64,000 nt of DNA, from positions 7,022,501-7,086,500 of the forward strand of contig JAILWY010000025.1 in assembly GCA_022113835.1 (NCBI GenBank), given 5' to 3'. Of this stretch, positions 33,113 to 45,395 are shown piece after piece. Both the position numbers and the translations under genes were made by a program. Numbering within the stretch: the stretch's first letter is position 1; every line of letters starts with the position of its first letter. Source of the stretch: Atopsyche davidsoni (Eukaryota; Arthropoda; Insecta; Trichoptera; Hydrobiosidae). Below the pieces are notes generated by a model. That model did no database searches. It saw nothing but the letters and a program-made list of their open reading frames with translations, and was not told the origin of the DNA.

Positions 33113-33675
33113 AACCTTGCTTGGTGTCCATCCCCCGTCTGCCACAAAAAAAGGACCGTTTTACCTGGCGAAATCCTGTCATTTAATTAATTTAATTGTC
33201 ACTTTATTTTTCTATGTCGAAAGTTAATTTTTTTATAAAGTATAAAAAAAACTATAAATTAAATTAAATTATTTTTTATTACTTAATTAACGTCCATTAT
33301 CAGGGTAAAATAAAATCTTGAAGATGTTGAAAAATTTGATAAAATGACGACTTTTCAAAACCATAGTTTGTTAAAGGTTTTTTTTTTTAATTTTTAAAAT
33401 AATATATCGCACAGGGTTTATATTTAATCTTTAAATTTCAATTAAAAAAAAAATATATAAATGTTTAGGACTCTTAGAACAGGGACATGTCGAATCTTCA
33501 AATTCCTACACTTCAATCGGAAAAACACATATTTATCATATTAAAAGTATATTAACAAGAAATAAAAAAAATATTTTGTTTGAAAAAAGAGATGTATCTA
33601 ACTTTTTGCAATTAAATTTTTTTGATTGATGCAGTAGATTTTTCGCAAAACGAACGATAAAAAAAAACACGAGTA
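33113..33675. mobile_element. Interspersed repeat family B, copy 2 (inverted)
   Basis: Reverse-oriented relative to 24516-25025. The left end is CCTTGCTTGGTGTCCATCCC and the right end GCAAAACGAACGATAAAAAA. Non-coding. Confidence 0.65.
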
Positions 33676-34910
33676 CGGGACTTGGACGTGGAGGCTAAAA
33701 GCCACGTTTTTTTGATCTTCCTCGAGTGCGTCTTCTCAGAGCAGGTTCAATGAACACATATTTATTACGAGCCGGTAAATTCTGCATCCACGCAAGTCTC
33801 CTACATCGAATGGCTTAAAAAAAAAAAAAAAATAACCTTAGACATGCGTATAAGATATTTCACGCACAGTCGCGAGTTCGCTTTCGTGAGTGATACTGCT
33901 TCAGTTTCAGGGTCTCGTTTTTTTAAGAATATAATTTTTTGGAGGCTGTGCGGCTGAATATCTGATTGCGGCTGCATTGGCGCAGTCCTCCAGGCTGTCG
34001 TCTCCGTGGCGAGGCTGTAAAGTACGCAGTGGCCGAGTTTTTGCGTGAGAATTGGCCGGACTGGCCGCCTGGACGGGCCGCAGCGGCCGCGGGCGGCCAA
34101 ACGAGTTTGGCCGCAGCCGCTTTAATGGAGTGAAATTACCGGCCGGGAGAAGTGCACTTTTTTGTCGGGGAGCCATTTTGCAAGGTGACTGACCTAGCCT
34201 AACCTCGAAAAAGTGCATCCGGCGCGCCGCGCGGCCTTGGCGCGGCCCCGCGGGCTCGTCGTTTCACATGCCATGCGATGCTTTTTTGCTGCGCGTTGCG
34301 TTGGAAATGCACGCATAATTTTTTTATTTTATTCGAACGTTCATTTTTTTTTAAGACAGGCGGTTTATGAATATTTTTATCATTTATTCATATAAAAATA
34401 AATCTCATATGTCTATTGTGTAATAATATTTGTTATGGAAGAAGTCCGAGTAGGCTGTGAATGAAAATCAGTTATTGATAATTTATTTTATACTTAAAAT
34501 TCGTTTTAAATAAGCACAAAAATGCCTAAATAAATAAGCCCTTTTAAAAAATATATTTTCACTGAGAATTTTCCCTTGTATTATAAGTGCATGATTTAAT
34601 TTAGAGGAATAGACCGATGGATCAACGTCCTATAATACGGGCAGGTGCACAAATTTTCCCGTCTACCTGTCGACTTCACTAAACCTGAAAACTGAAGCTA
34701 GCCGATCGCTCCGCAGATAATCACAGAGGAGCTCTGCTCAGTGGTGAGTACTTTGAGTCTTGGTGCAGTCATTATTTATTGTCATCCAAACGTAGGGCAA
34801 GCCGCCTTTAGTTCATTAATGGTTTAAATGCTTGTTTGCTTATCAGGAGTAGAAGGAGCTTGAGGTTCGTTTAGGTTATCATCTCATTGAACATATAAAA
34901 ATGGTTGTAC
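33676..34910. other. Intergenic with a GC-rich core
   Basis: About 33930-34270 is CpG-rich and gives long arginine/proline-rich open frames on both strands, which I regard as compositional. No domain recognised. Confidence 0.4.
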
Positions 34911-34919
34911 TCTCGGCTT

Positions 34920-35375
34920 TTAGAAGAAAGAACCCTCATATAAGGATGCTTAATGGCATCGCGTGAGTAGACAGTTTTGGGCGAGGTCAGGTTGGGTAGA
35001 ATGGGGTTGCATCACGCAAATGGGCTACTCTGGGCGAGGTCAGGTAGGCATCACGTGAGTTGACAGCTCGGGGCGAGGTTGGGGGCAGTGCGGGAAGACA
35101 AGACAACTTTAGCTGAAGAGGGTTGGATTGGGCATAGAATGGGGTTGCATCACGCAAGAAGGCAGTTCTGGGGAAGGTCAGGTTGGGTAAGGTCGGGTTG
35201 GAGGCAGCATAGACGAGGTCAGGCGGGCGCAGCGGATCGCCCAAAAAGAGAGCTCCGGTTGAAGTCTGGTTGGGTAGGGTCAGGTAGGGGGCAGAGTGTG
35301 GTTGTATCACGCGAGTAGGCAGCTCTGGGCGAGGTCTGGTCTGGTCTGGTCTGGTCGGGTCGGGTCGGGTCGGCG
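34920..35375. repeat. Degenerate tandem repeat ending in pentamer microsatellite
   Basis: Irregular repeats of GGGCGAGGTCAGGTTGGGTA and ATCACGCGAGTAGGCAGCTC end in (TCTGG)n followed by (TCGGG)n at about 35334-35373. The 179-residue minus-strand frame across it (Pro/Thr/Arg repeats) is produced by the repeat. Confidence 0.7.
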
Positions 35376-35549
35376 GCGTCGCGCGTGCGAGTCGCGGCTC
35401 ATTGTTCCGAGAGCCGCGTATTGTGTTCGCAGGACAAACTTCCGTGCGCCGAGGACTTGTCATTCCCTCTTCACATGGCCTGCAGGTCTGATGCAGGGGC
35501 GCACCGCAATTATAAAATCTACACACGGTAAGAGAATCCTTAAAACACC

Positions 35550-35685
35550 ACGGGTTGACCGCGTCGCAAATGAGAAGAACGTACTCCCGAGTCGAGAGAA
35601 CCGCAAAGTCGAATGTACGGATAAATTAGTGAGACTGGCCTCGGATAGAAATATGCAAGTGAGGTTGATGTAGATATCACCAATT
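35550..35685 (+). mobile_element. LINE 3' fragment, rearranged
   Basis: VDRVANEK (post-RT motif) at 35558 is joined to the more distal KLVRLASDRNMQV motif at about 35625, so the middle part is deleted. It is related to 26013 and 49738. Confidence 0.6.
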
Positions 35686-36518
35686 TCGCTGAAAATATGA
35701 GATTGCAGGATTGATGTACGGTTGTAAATCATGCCACGTGTTCCGATGTAGGCACTTGTAGGTAACAACCCCTACAGTCGCAAGTAAAGACGCCGGTCAA
35801 TTCATGCAGAAAAATGATTTCGCCGGATCAGAAGACAGCCCCCACAAGAGCTATCGTAAATTTAAAAAAAATAAATAATATTAAAATGTATTATTTTTTT
35901 CAGTGCGTCCCTGGCGGCGCAGTGGTCCTCCAGTGCCTTCCAAAGCAGTGCGTATTTTCAAGGGATCAATGAACCGAGCCTCTCGCAATCCGCGCACTCA
36001 GCCCGGCTGACGAGCGGCCGCCGTATCGCCCATTGTGCCACCGCTCGAGAGGCGCCGAGGGCCGGGCTGGTTCCGGTGCACTGGAAACAATGACGCAGCC
36101 GATATTACCGAATCCATCCACAACCATAAATATTTTTAAAAAAATACACATATATATGTGCTAATTTTTATCAAAAAAATTACTTAAAAAAAAATAAAAC
36201 AGCGCTCAAAAAGACGCTAAAGTAATGTATTCATAACAGGTGCGCCATAATATATGTCGGTGTGTGAATAATAAATAACTTAAAAAAAAAACAACCAATT
36301 TCTATATATGAAGTATTTTTATTTAATTTGAATTTTTAAAATTTATTTGAATTCATTTTTGAATAAAATATCAATCAAATGGCCGCTTTTATTGGCCAAA
36401 GAAAAATGTGCATTTTTGCTGCGTTCCATCACTTTTTCGAGCATCTCTGGCGCCGTTAACAAGCAATATTGCCGCCTTTGGGGAACGGAGAATTTTTAAA
36501 AATAATTTCTTCATAAAG

Positions 36519-36708
36519 TGCCTCTCCTTAGAGGAGGTTGGCGACTATTTTACAGAGCATATACTCATGCTGAGCCAGTGTCATGATTTCCAATTATATA
36601 ATCTTTTCCTTACAAAGATCTCGAAAAGAGTGCAGGAGCCCCCCAACAAGTCGACTACTTCATTACCGATCCTTTACAGACGCTCAGGGTACAGAACGGT
36701 AGCGGGGA
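36519..36708 (-). mobile_element. Family E retroelement, inverted fragment
   Basis: The reverse complement reads GGTTGGCGACTATTTTACAG through TTGTAAGGAAAAGATTATAT to CTCAGGGTACAGAACGG, with the body of the family in the opposite orientation. Confidence 0.65.
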
Positions 36709-37535
36709 GAATAATAAAAAAATAATTAAGAATCAATCAAATCGATGGATAATTCAATAGTTTTGATACGTTTTTCAAGTCTATATAGTCAAATTAAAAC
36801 ACGGAGTAATAATTTTTTTCCTGTTCAAAATATACGATGCTTTTTCATATTGTCAATTTTTTTTATAAATATCAATTTTACGCTGGACAATGTTCTATTG
36901 TTAATATTGATCAATTGCTTAAAACATATTTATTAAAAATAAAAGACCGCAAGCGAATAAGAAATAATTTTTGGACTGATTATCGATCGGTAGTCGGTTT
37001 TGTTGACTACACACGCAGCGACGCAACATGCAATACTTTTTTTTAGTATGTTTTATGGTTTGGCCTACGTAAAAAATAACGCCACTGACCAGCTACTTAA
37101 TACATTTATAATTTAATGCTTTTAGGTTTACCTGCGACTATCGAGTGAGTCGGTTCCAGACTTGTACGCGAAGATTAAAATTCTTGCATGGTTTTCAATA
37201 ATTATCATCGGTATTAAAAGAGTAGTTTGTGAAATCTTACAAGTATGGTGGCGGGCTTTAAGGCGTAGCTGAAAATCAATATTGCGAGTTGGTCGGGCTG
37301 ATTGGGCGCGGGCACGCCGAAACAGCGCAGAGCTTCAGGACCTACTTCAGGACATTCACCACCCTCGGGGGTGGGAAATGTTTCACTCGTGCTAAGGGGT
37401 GTCTACCCGCGGGATAACACGACAAACTACCGACTGATATGGTAATAACCAATGTCGAAAAATTAAATTGGGGGTCCATGAACTGTAAATGGGGGTCTAC
37501 GAGAGTGGATCCTATTTAAGCAGGTCATCATCAAA

Positions 37536-37892
37536 ATGCCACAGTGGATTATCAATCCATACGGTGATATTGAAGAATCGGAAGTCATACTACAAGAAGA
37601 ACTGATCGGAGTAAGCACTAATGAAGAACTGAAGGTGCAGTTTAGAAAAGGATATTAGCAATTTTGGCTTCAGAGAGACATACCTGCTATTTATCCTGCA
37701 TTATGGACTATCACAAGAAGGTTTTAGACAGCTTTTCCATCTTCATACCTCGTGCAAAAGGGTTTCAGTGCGGTTGCCATTCTTCTTACAAAAAATAAAT
37801 AGATTGTAAATCACTGGGCGAGGAGATTTGAAGTAAAATCTGACTTATTTGAAGCCAAATATTGAAAATTTGCTATCAAAGCATCAGACCCA
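37536..37892 (+). pseudogene. hAT transposase C-terminal dimerisation domain (ZBED5/SCAND3-like), decayed
   Basis: One frame from ATG 37536 reads INPYGDIEESEVILQEELI, STNEELKVQFRKGY-stop-QFWLQRDIPAIYPALW, then TAFPSSYLVQKGFSAVAILL, ending SKHQTHK-like residues in another frame. These blocks match the hAT dimerisation region found in Buster-type transposases and in domesticated ZBED5-like genes. In-frame stops interrupt it at several places, with no frameshift until the end. The upstream 37441-37510 carries GGGGGTCC motifs also seen in the hAT MITE at 49809-50222. Relic, not a gene. Confidence 0.7.
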
Positions 37893-37963
37893 TAAAAAGT
37901 ATTGTTTTTTTTAAGTAAATGTAATATTTGCATTTTGTGTATTTATATTTATAAAGGTTTACA

Positions 37964-38115
37964 GTAAAACCTCGATACAACGGACAAAAAATCCGGTCAA
38001 ATGTAAAAATTCAATTTGTCTACGAAAAAAAGAGAAAACTCGACAAGGGGTCGACGGGACAAAATGTTTGGAAGCCTCTGCTGTAGACTTTCGTGATTAT
38101 CGAGTTTTTGACATA
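37964..38115. mobile_element. Possible pogo/Tigger-type MITE
   Basis: The left end CAGTAAAACCTCGATACAAC matches the pogo/Tigger terminal pattern. A degraded inverse, TTATCGAGTTTTTGACATA, lies near 38097-38115. Confidence 0.4.
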
Positions 38116-38199
38116 CAAAAAAAAAAAAAAATGACAAGTACGAATTCACAAAAAAGCAACAAAAATAACGCATTTGCATTTTAAGACATTTTTCAAACT

Positions 38200-40425
38200 G
38201 ATATTAAATAAATAATATATACCACAATGCAGAGTCTAATCAGATATGAGCACTTTTGCATTTTTAGTCTGAACTAAGATGCTTCGTAATATTGCTTCAT
38301 ATACTCGAATATATATATTTTTTTTTCTGAAGTAACGTTTTATTTAACATTTGAATGTTTAATGCAATGAAGATGTATGTTTGTAATTTTTAAATAATTA
38401 TTTTTTTAATATAAAAAAAAAGTGAGGTGAGTTTGCGCACACCCTGTATATAAGGGGGGGGGGGGTGCGTGCGGACGCAACATCCGCCATTTTTGTTGGG
38501 GAAGGTTGGGTCCCTTGCGCAGGTCAGGGCTGCCAACTCACTTCCGCCGGGGACTTTTCGGCGGCCCCGAGCTGCCTACACCCGCGGCGACGCGACCGGA
38601 AACCGAACGGCGATTAGCCTGTACCGCCTTACTTTGAGCCGTTAAAAACACCCAAAAATATAAATAAAAATAAAAAAAATATATATTTATATTATATATT
38701 TATATATTTAGACTCTGCCTTCACAGTTAAATTATAACAAAAATCATTACAGGTAAATAAAAAAATAAAAAAACACGAAAACACAAATACCTTAAAAATA
38801 TACAATCGTACATTATTAACGCTTTAAACAAGACTTTTTACATTTTTTTTTATAGATTGTGACTATTGCTGAAAATGCCAATTTATATAATTTTATTATG
38901 AGCAATTCAAAAAACGCTCAAGATAAGATTTACCTGTCAGATTGAATTAATTTAGAACGGCCATCAATTTTTAATGAAATAAGATATACAAGTAATGTAA
39001 TTGCTATTTTTATTATTCATGTAAAAGTTTAATAAAATGCAAATGGATTGGCTTTTGATGCATAAAAAAAAAGTATATATATTTTTTACGAGGCATAAAT
39101 TCAAAGTGGAAAACTACAAATTAAATCTATAGACAAAAGATTAAGCAATCTAAAAATTAATTTAGTAATAACATTGAAAATAATTGCTTGGATATACATA
39201 TTTATATATGGTAAGTATTTATATATAGGGGTTAATATATATGTCTCATAATAATTAATAAATTTATTTAATTCGTTAGACATTGGTTTATAATATTTTA
39301 TGAAATATATGACATAATATATATTTGAGCTATTGTAAAAAAATACGGTGTTCTTATATAATAAATTTGATGTTTTTTTATTGTAATGTATAATCATTGA
39401 TATAATGTGATTTTAATTTGATTTTTTCATAAGTTAAAGTATCATATTTTTTTATAAAGTGATTATCGCCAGAGTTAGTGCAGTGAGTTGTAGAAGTTTC
39501 TGTTTGGGGTTGAAATAGACTTCCATTAGAGGTGAACGACCATCATAGTAATTAAATGCAACTGATGTAATGGAGGGGTGAGCCTTCAGTCGGGGGATGT
39601 AGAAACAACAAACAATGCACCCTCTATAATTAAATAGCCTTTTATTTCATTATTGGGGCTATAAAACTTATCGATAACGCTAAAATAAAATTTTTGCTAA
39701 AACATATATTTTTATAGGAACTTACTTGATGACGGTGAAGTGTCGAAATACTTTGAAAAAAATCGTGAATAGATACGCTTAGTCAGTGCAGTTGAGTTGA
39801 ATCTTGTCAATGGGGTTCTCATGGTGACTTTGGGTAACAAAGGCGTGTGTATATAAAATCATTTTACTTGTTACAAGAATTTTCTTTGATCGCCTGGTAG
39901 AAAATAATATTTAACAAGCATTTCAACACAGGTTGTAATTTTTTTTTTTACACACTCGCAACTGCAGTTTTGAACAGCTTATTATGTTTAATATTAAGCA
40001 GCGGAATTAAAAAAAAAATTATATGCTTTGCTAGATATATATATGAAGCGATAATGCAGTTGAATCGACGGTGAAATTGAATCATAAATGTTTACTTGTC
40101 GCGAGTGCTCGAGCGGCGTTGCGGGCAGGCCGACGCTGCCAACCTCAAGGCGATCTGTCATTTTTAGCGTCAATGACTCCTGAAGAATTAATCCTTTCAT
40201 GAGATTTCAAGTCATGGACGGGGGTCGCTGCACTCGCTCCACATAACGTGCGCTCATTTGCTTGGGACAAATGGTTCACGAGAGGTGCAAGCAAACCACT
40301 ATACGTGAATTAAGCGATGTTTATTAATAAAACAAAAACGAAAACAAATTTAAGATTAAAAGCAGGAAATCAGCTTCACTTTTTATTTGTTAGGTTAGGT
40401 CATGTTTTGAGTCATCTTCATTCAG
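38200..40425. other. AT-rich intergenic sequence
   Basis: It contains a 13-G run at about 38454 followed by a GC-rich patch to 38630, and otherwise AT-rich DNA. No gene or shared repeat recognised. Confidence 0.45.
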
Positions 40426-40429
40426 AAAA

Positions 40430-40515
40430 ATATCATCGTGATTTGTGTGAGATTTGAACCCACATCCCTAGGCTTATATAACCGGTGTACTGACCCTTGT
40501 ACTAACGAATCACAT
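40430..40515 (-). mobile_element. tRNA-derived SINE fragment
   Basis: Minus strand: GTGATTCGTTAGTACAAGGG, ACCGGTTATATAAGCC, then GGGATGTGGGTTCAAATC (B box with one change) and AATCACGATGAT. Same family as 14560-14725. Confidence 0.65.
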
Positions 40516-41559
40516 CAGGGTACAAGTATAGTATAGTAAGTAAGTAAGAATAGTACAAGGGTCAGTAATAAATACGCATCCAACATACTTATAGTTTTGA
40601 AGCTATTGGATAGCTGAATTTTTTCAGTTGTATAGCAGCATGTGTAGGCAGCACAGCCAAATCGAGCTAGGTTTCCCAGATGTCTATAAGCGATTAATTA
40701 TGAAACACAATGTATTTCAGGACGCGAAAATGAGCCCGCGCCGTATAAGGGCGGGGGAAACAAAAAGAGAGCATTTGTTCTTTCAGTTTTCCCATGGCAT
40801 TTGCGATTCGCAGGCCGTACGCATCTGTCGATCGAAACGAAACTTCCAAACGAAAAAAAACACGCTGCATCGTCCATGTTGGCTTGCTGCAGCGATGCTG
40901 CTAATGAAAGATGAGCCCTGAGTCGTCTACAAGTAGACTAAACCGTCAAGTAGACTAAGCTGCCTAAACCGGCGATCGAATAGTACCCGGCTAATAGTAT
41001 TGTCTTTTGCGTTGTTTACTTACTTTATTTATTGCATAATTATTTCCGATATATCGTCGTTTGTATTCGATATATCGAAGACTGCGGCGACGATCGTCTT
41101 CGACGTCAAAGCACTCGAAAGCGAATACTCACTGAGCGTCAAGGCATCAGCGATAGGAAACATTTTTATATTACACGAAATAATATAATTTATGCATTAT
41201 GAAAGAATATAATAAATTTAATTATTCAAAATAATATAAAATTATATTACGAGTATTTTCAAAGAGCAATATTTAATTTTTTTCGGCTTTTTTACAGCAG
41301 TACGTCTACAATGTCTGTTTATAAACTGTCTTCGTTTCCTCTGTGTTCCCTTATTTATACATTAAGATAATGATTATGAACTGAAAAGGTGAAAATAAAA
41401 GTTGATAAATAAGCACTTACTTACTATAGGGCGATATTTAAGAAAAACCAAAAGGTATGTAAAGTAAAGGAATAACCATATCGATATATGCTAAAATGTT
41501 TATCAATATTTTTGAGTAAAATACTTGAGTGATTTTCCACATGTTCGTTATTATTTGTG

Positions 41560-41765
41560 ACCGGTTTCGCCAACTTTTCACGTTGGCATTATTAAACAGG
41601 TAAACAATTGTTAGAGGGAGAGGTTGTTGGCAAGAGAGAGAATGATTGTCAGGTGGTAAGGGCTAATGTGATTTTAATGTACCTGACAAGTGGAGGATTC
41701 TATATAATTATTAGTATATAAAATCTCACTCTGTTTGATAATGCCAATGTGAAAGTATTTTACTC
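41560..41765. mobile_element. GTGACCGG-family MITE, subfamily 2
   Basis: The left arm is GTGACCGGTTTCGCCAACTT at 41561. The internal TTGTTAGAGGGAGAGGTTGT through TAATGTACCTGACAA is shared with 24205-24370. The right arm is AAATCTCACTCTGTTTGATA ending near 41765. Confidence 0.6.
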
Positions 41766-42339
41766 AAAAATATTAAAATGGAATTCCACCAAGTACTCTC
41801 TGTCAAAAATATTGAATTTATTAAAATGTTTACCCTTTTTATCTATTTATTAACTTGTTAATCAACGCATGCAGGAAAAGGGTTTTTTACGCATCATAAC
41901 TCAATGACAAAAATAAAAAAAATACACGTACGCCATCACCTAAGCCACACCTTGTAAGCCTCACAACCTGCGCCCAACATCAGAAGATTAACATTAGAAC
42001 TATTATAAATTATCAAAATATTTTTTTTTTTGTAGTTGGGGCATATCTTGGTGTATTGTATCGATGGCCGGTTCGGCTCGGCGTATTTTTTAGGCTCGGA
42101 AGCGCGACTCGCAGGACCGGTCGCGGGCGGCGGGCCGCAAGTAGCGCCGCCCTGCTCGCTCCGTCGTGCATCGAAAACTTTTTTCGCATTCATGAGCACG
42201 CACTTTGCGTGGGGTGACCATGCGATATGCCACAAAGAATAATAATAAAAAAAACAAACGTGAAAAACTTTGATTGACAAGGGCCTTTCCTCGCATGAGA
42301 GTGGTGACCATCTGGCTGCATTCTTGACTTCCTGAAACA

Positions 42340-43330
42340 AAAAAGTAGCAGGAGTTGCTCTCTGCGTTGTGACGAGGTCAACCCATGGTGTTATGTCTTG
42401 AGTATCGTTGAATCTTGTTGAGCTACACGAAGAATGCGCTTTACCACCGAAGTATATATATGTTACCTTCACTGGATTTGATTTTTCCCTGGACAATCAG
42501 CTGCAGTGCTTAACAAAAAATATATCTAAATATATCTTACCAGGAATTACTCTCTCAATTGTGAGGAGGTCAACTCATGTGTTCATATAAAGCCTGATTT
42601 CAAACTCCTCGATTTTTCGCACGGTTGCTGTCTTGAATATCCTGGCCTCAATTCCATGAAAAATAAACTTGTTGAGCTTCTAGAATATGCTGCCTACTTT
42701 GCGACAGCATGAAGAATGCGCTTTTTAACTGCAGCACTATCGAAGTAGAGATATGGGACCTCCACTTGATTGGATTTTTTCCTGGACAATCAGTTGCAGT
42801 GCTCAACAAAAAATATATCAAAAATAGGATATCTTACCAGGAGTTACTCTCTTAATTGTGACGAGGTCAACTCATGGTGTTTTGAGTGTGTTCCTATAAA
42901 GCCTCATTTCAAACTCCTCGATTTTTCGCACGGTTGCTGTCTTGAATATCCAGGCCTCAATTCCATGAAAAATAATCTTGTCGAGCTTCTAGAATATGCT
43001 GCCTACTTTGCGACAGCATGAAGAATGCGCTTTTTAACTGCAGCACCACCGAAGTAGAGAAATGGCACCTCCACTGGATTGGATTTTTCCATGGAAAATC
43101 AGCTGCAGTACTAAACAAAAAATATATCTAAAATAGGATATCATACCAGGAGTTACTATCTCAATTGTGAGGAGGTCAACTCATGTGTTCCTATAAAGCC
43201 TCATTTCAAACTCCTCGATTTTTCGCACGATTGCTGTCTTGAGTATCCAGGCCTCAACTCAATTAAAAATTAATTTTGTCGAGCTTCTTGAATATGCTGC
43301 CTACTTTGCGACGGCATGAAGAATGCAAAA
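42340..43330 (+). repeat. Tandem array of a ~300-bp unit, four copies
   Basis: Units begin at CTGGACAATCAGCTGCAGTG near 42488, 42781 and 43089 (spacing 293 and 308 bp), with a shortened divergent unit from about 42340. Conserved blocks are CTCCTCGATTTTTCGCACGG, GCTGTCTTGAATATCC, CTACTTTGCGACAGCATGAAG and GAGGTCAACTCATG. No long reading frame is kept between units, so it is probably a satellite or multi-copy non-coding repeat. Confidence 0.8.
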
Positions 43331-43558
43331 TAGAGATATGACACATTCACTGCCTCAAAAAAATAAGGCCTGAAAAGCAGTCAAGAAGGCTTCATTAAAA
43401 TGGTACCAAATAAGCGGAGTGAGCTCAACAGCATAAACAAATAAAGTATATTAAAAACTTGATATCGCTTTTCTAGGAATATAATGAGTTTTCTCACGTG
43501 GTCACCCCAGCGAGTCGCTGCCATTGAGCGAGACAAGCAACGAGACGAAATAAGACGC

Positions 43559-43632
43559 ACACTCTCTCGCTCCCAGCACGCACACACGCGCACACACGCA
43601 CACACACGCACACACACACACACACACACACG
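43559..43632. repeat. (CA)n microsatellite with CG interruptions
   Basis: CACACACGCGCACACACGC followed by an uninterrupted CA run. Confidence 0.9.
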
Positions 43633-44250
43633 GCCGCGGCGCGGGTATAACGATGTAATTAGTCACGGGCGCATGGACCTACTGATGGGTGACATATTCA
43701 ATCTACTTTAAAGTCATGGTACATTTCAGGTCAATTTTTTGAAATCGCATAATTTGAATGTGGTTCAAAATTTTATATTAGAAATATAAATCAAAATATA
43801 AACAAATAATTTAAAGAAAATGCCATAAAATTATGACATAACCGACAACCAAATGGTAGTTAGTAATATTTTCACTTTATTTGTTTGGTTGTCAGTTGTA
43901 TTGTAGTATGTGTAGCTAATATTCGATGTGATGAAAATTACCAGAATGGTTAAAAAATAAATTTATTTCTAAAAATACATTGGTTTAAGTATGCAAAAAT
44001 GTATAATGTTTTAAACCAAGAGCTAAGTCTATTTAAACCAACTTCGTGATTCGATAGTTTATAGAGCAACTATTGAATATTCTTATGTTTTTTGTACACG
44101 TTAACACTGTAGTTTGTATTTAAAAATGTTAATAACTTGCCAATAGGGTTTTATTTTGCGTTGTTAACATATACATAACAAGTTGTTTCGCTGCGTGTGT
44201 AGAAGACTCAATTGGTCAGAAAGGATTAAAAATCCGTAATCAGTTTTGTC

Positions 44251-44623
44251 TCTCCCCATTCTGTTGCTTGTGCATGGCTGCCATTCTGTACCCTGAGCGT
44301 GTGTAATGAAGCAATAGACTTGGAATGATTGTAGAGGGATGTGCTCTGGAAATACCTTGTTGAGGTGGAGGGCTCCTGAGAAGTAGTATCAGATCTAAAC
44401 GCAGAAGCTTTGTAAGGAAAATATTGTATAATAATGCTATTGGGCAGCAGGAATACGCAGAATTTTACTTCGAATATACAACTTCGGTGTAGAAAGCTCC
44501 GCGGACTTACTGCACTATTTTCTCCTTAGAAAACAATGAACACTTTTCACCATAAATTTATGCCTAGTGAGATGGTCGCCAACCTCCTCTGAGGGAGGGC
44601 ACCCGATGAAGAAGAAGATGTGT
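44251..44623 (+). mobile_element. Family E retroelement, longest copy
   Basis: TCTCCCCATTCTGTTGCTTG at 44251 through TACCCTGAGCGTGTGTAATG, GTATCAGATCTAAACGC and TTGGGCAGCAGGAATACGCAG to GATGGTCGCCAACCTCCTCT and GAAGAAGAAGATG at the 3' end. The 3' 50 bp resembles LINE tails in this window. Confidence 0.7.
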
Positions 44624-44814
44624 CGGTACTTGTTTTTTATCCGACCACCAAATTTTTTTAATGTACATGTACTCGCAGAGATAAGAATCTATCATATGAC
44701 GACGAGTCCCGTTGTGGCGTTTATTTCGTTCCTTTGCAGATTTCCATGACCGCTCGATTCGTTGGGTTAGGTTAGGTACAAGTTTTTTGGTGGTCGGATA
44801 AAAAACAAGTACCG
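44624..44814. mobile_element. 191-bp MITE with perfect 29-bp inverted ends
   Basis: CGGTACTTGTTTTTTATCCG at 44624 (29 bp to 44652) is exactly inverted at 44786-44814. It sits at the 3' tail of the family E copy. Internal sequence contains GTTGGGTTAGGTTAGG. No clear target-site duplication. Confidence 0.75.
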
Positions 44815-45149
44815 AAGTGTCAGTTTTGTTGTTTTGTGTACAGGCTGCTTCTGCTTCTGCGAAGTCGAAGATAATTAAAGATGCTCATCTTGCACCGAGG
44901 GCTGTCGGTGTCGTGGCGCACACTCGCGGCGCCGCGACACGCACGCTCGGAGCTCAAAAAGCGGTCTCCTCGGGACGGTGTCTGGGGTGACCATCACTAG
45001 TACATCCGCCATTGTGGGCCGCGGGAACGAATTACCGGCGCAACATGGCCGCCAGCACTGCGCCGAAATACTACTGAGCGGCCTACGCAAGCCGCTACTC
45101 GACCGACCACCGAACGGTGATTTGTCAATTACGTCTGCTTGTTTCGGAT

Positions 45150-45395
45150 CTACACACGCTTCGACGCAACTGACAACCGAGCAGTGCTCAAGCAATGCAT
45201 TTCTAATTTTGCTATTGGATAAATACTTTCGGTCACAGGTTGTGTCACAACGTGTGTAGGTATCTAAAATGTTCTACACATGCTGCGCGACAACCTAAAA
45301 CGATACGATTATAACAAAACTGTATGAGAGGTCTTTATTGGTTAATTGCTGTTCCGTTGTTGTTTGGTTGTGTTGCAGCGTGTGTAGGCCGCTTT
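45150..45395. mobile_element. Family C palindromic elements, adjacent copies
   Basis: CTACACACGCTTCGACGCAACTGACAACC at about 45151 pairs with GGTTGTGTCACAACGTGTGTAGG at 45237. A further inverted pair follows, TCTACACATGCTGCGCGACA at about 45273 and TTGCAGCGTGTGTAGGCCG at about 45374. Confidence 0.65.

Noticed and set aside
34987..35526. 179-codon Pro/Thr/Arg-rich frame on the minus strand
   Set aside because: It is generated by the tandem and pentamer repeats.
42340..43330. CRISPR-like or other repeat-spacer array
   Set aside because: Units are about 300 bp and continuous with no short constant repeat and variable spacer; the setting is an animal genome.
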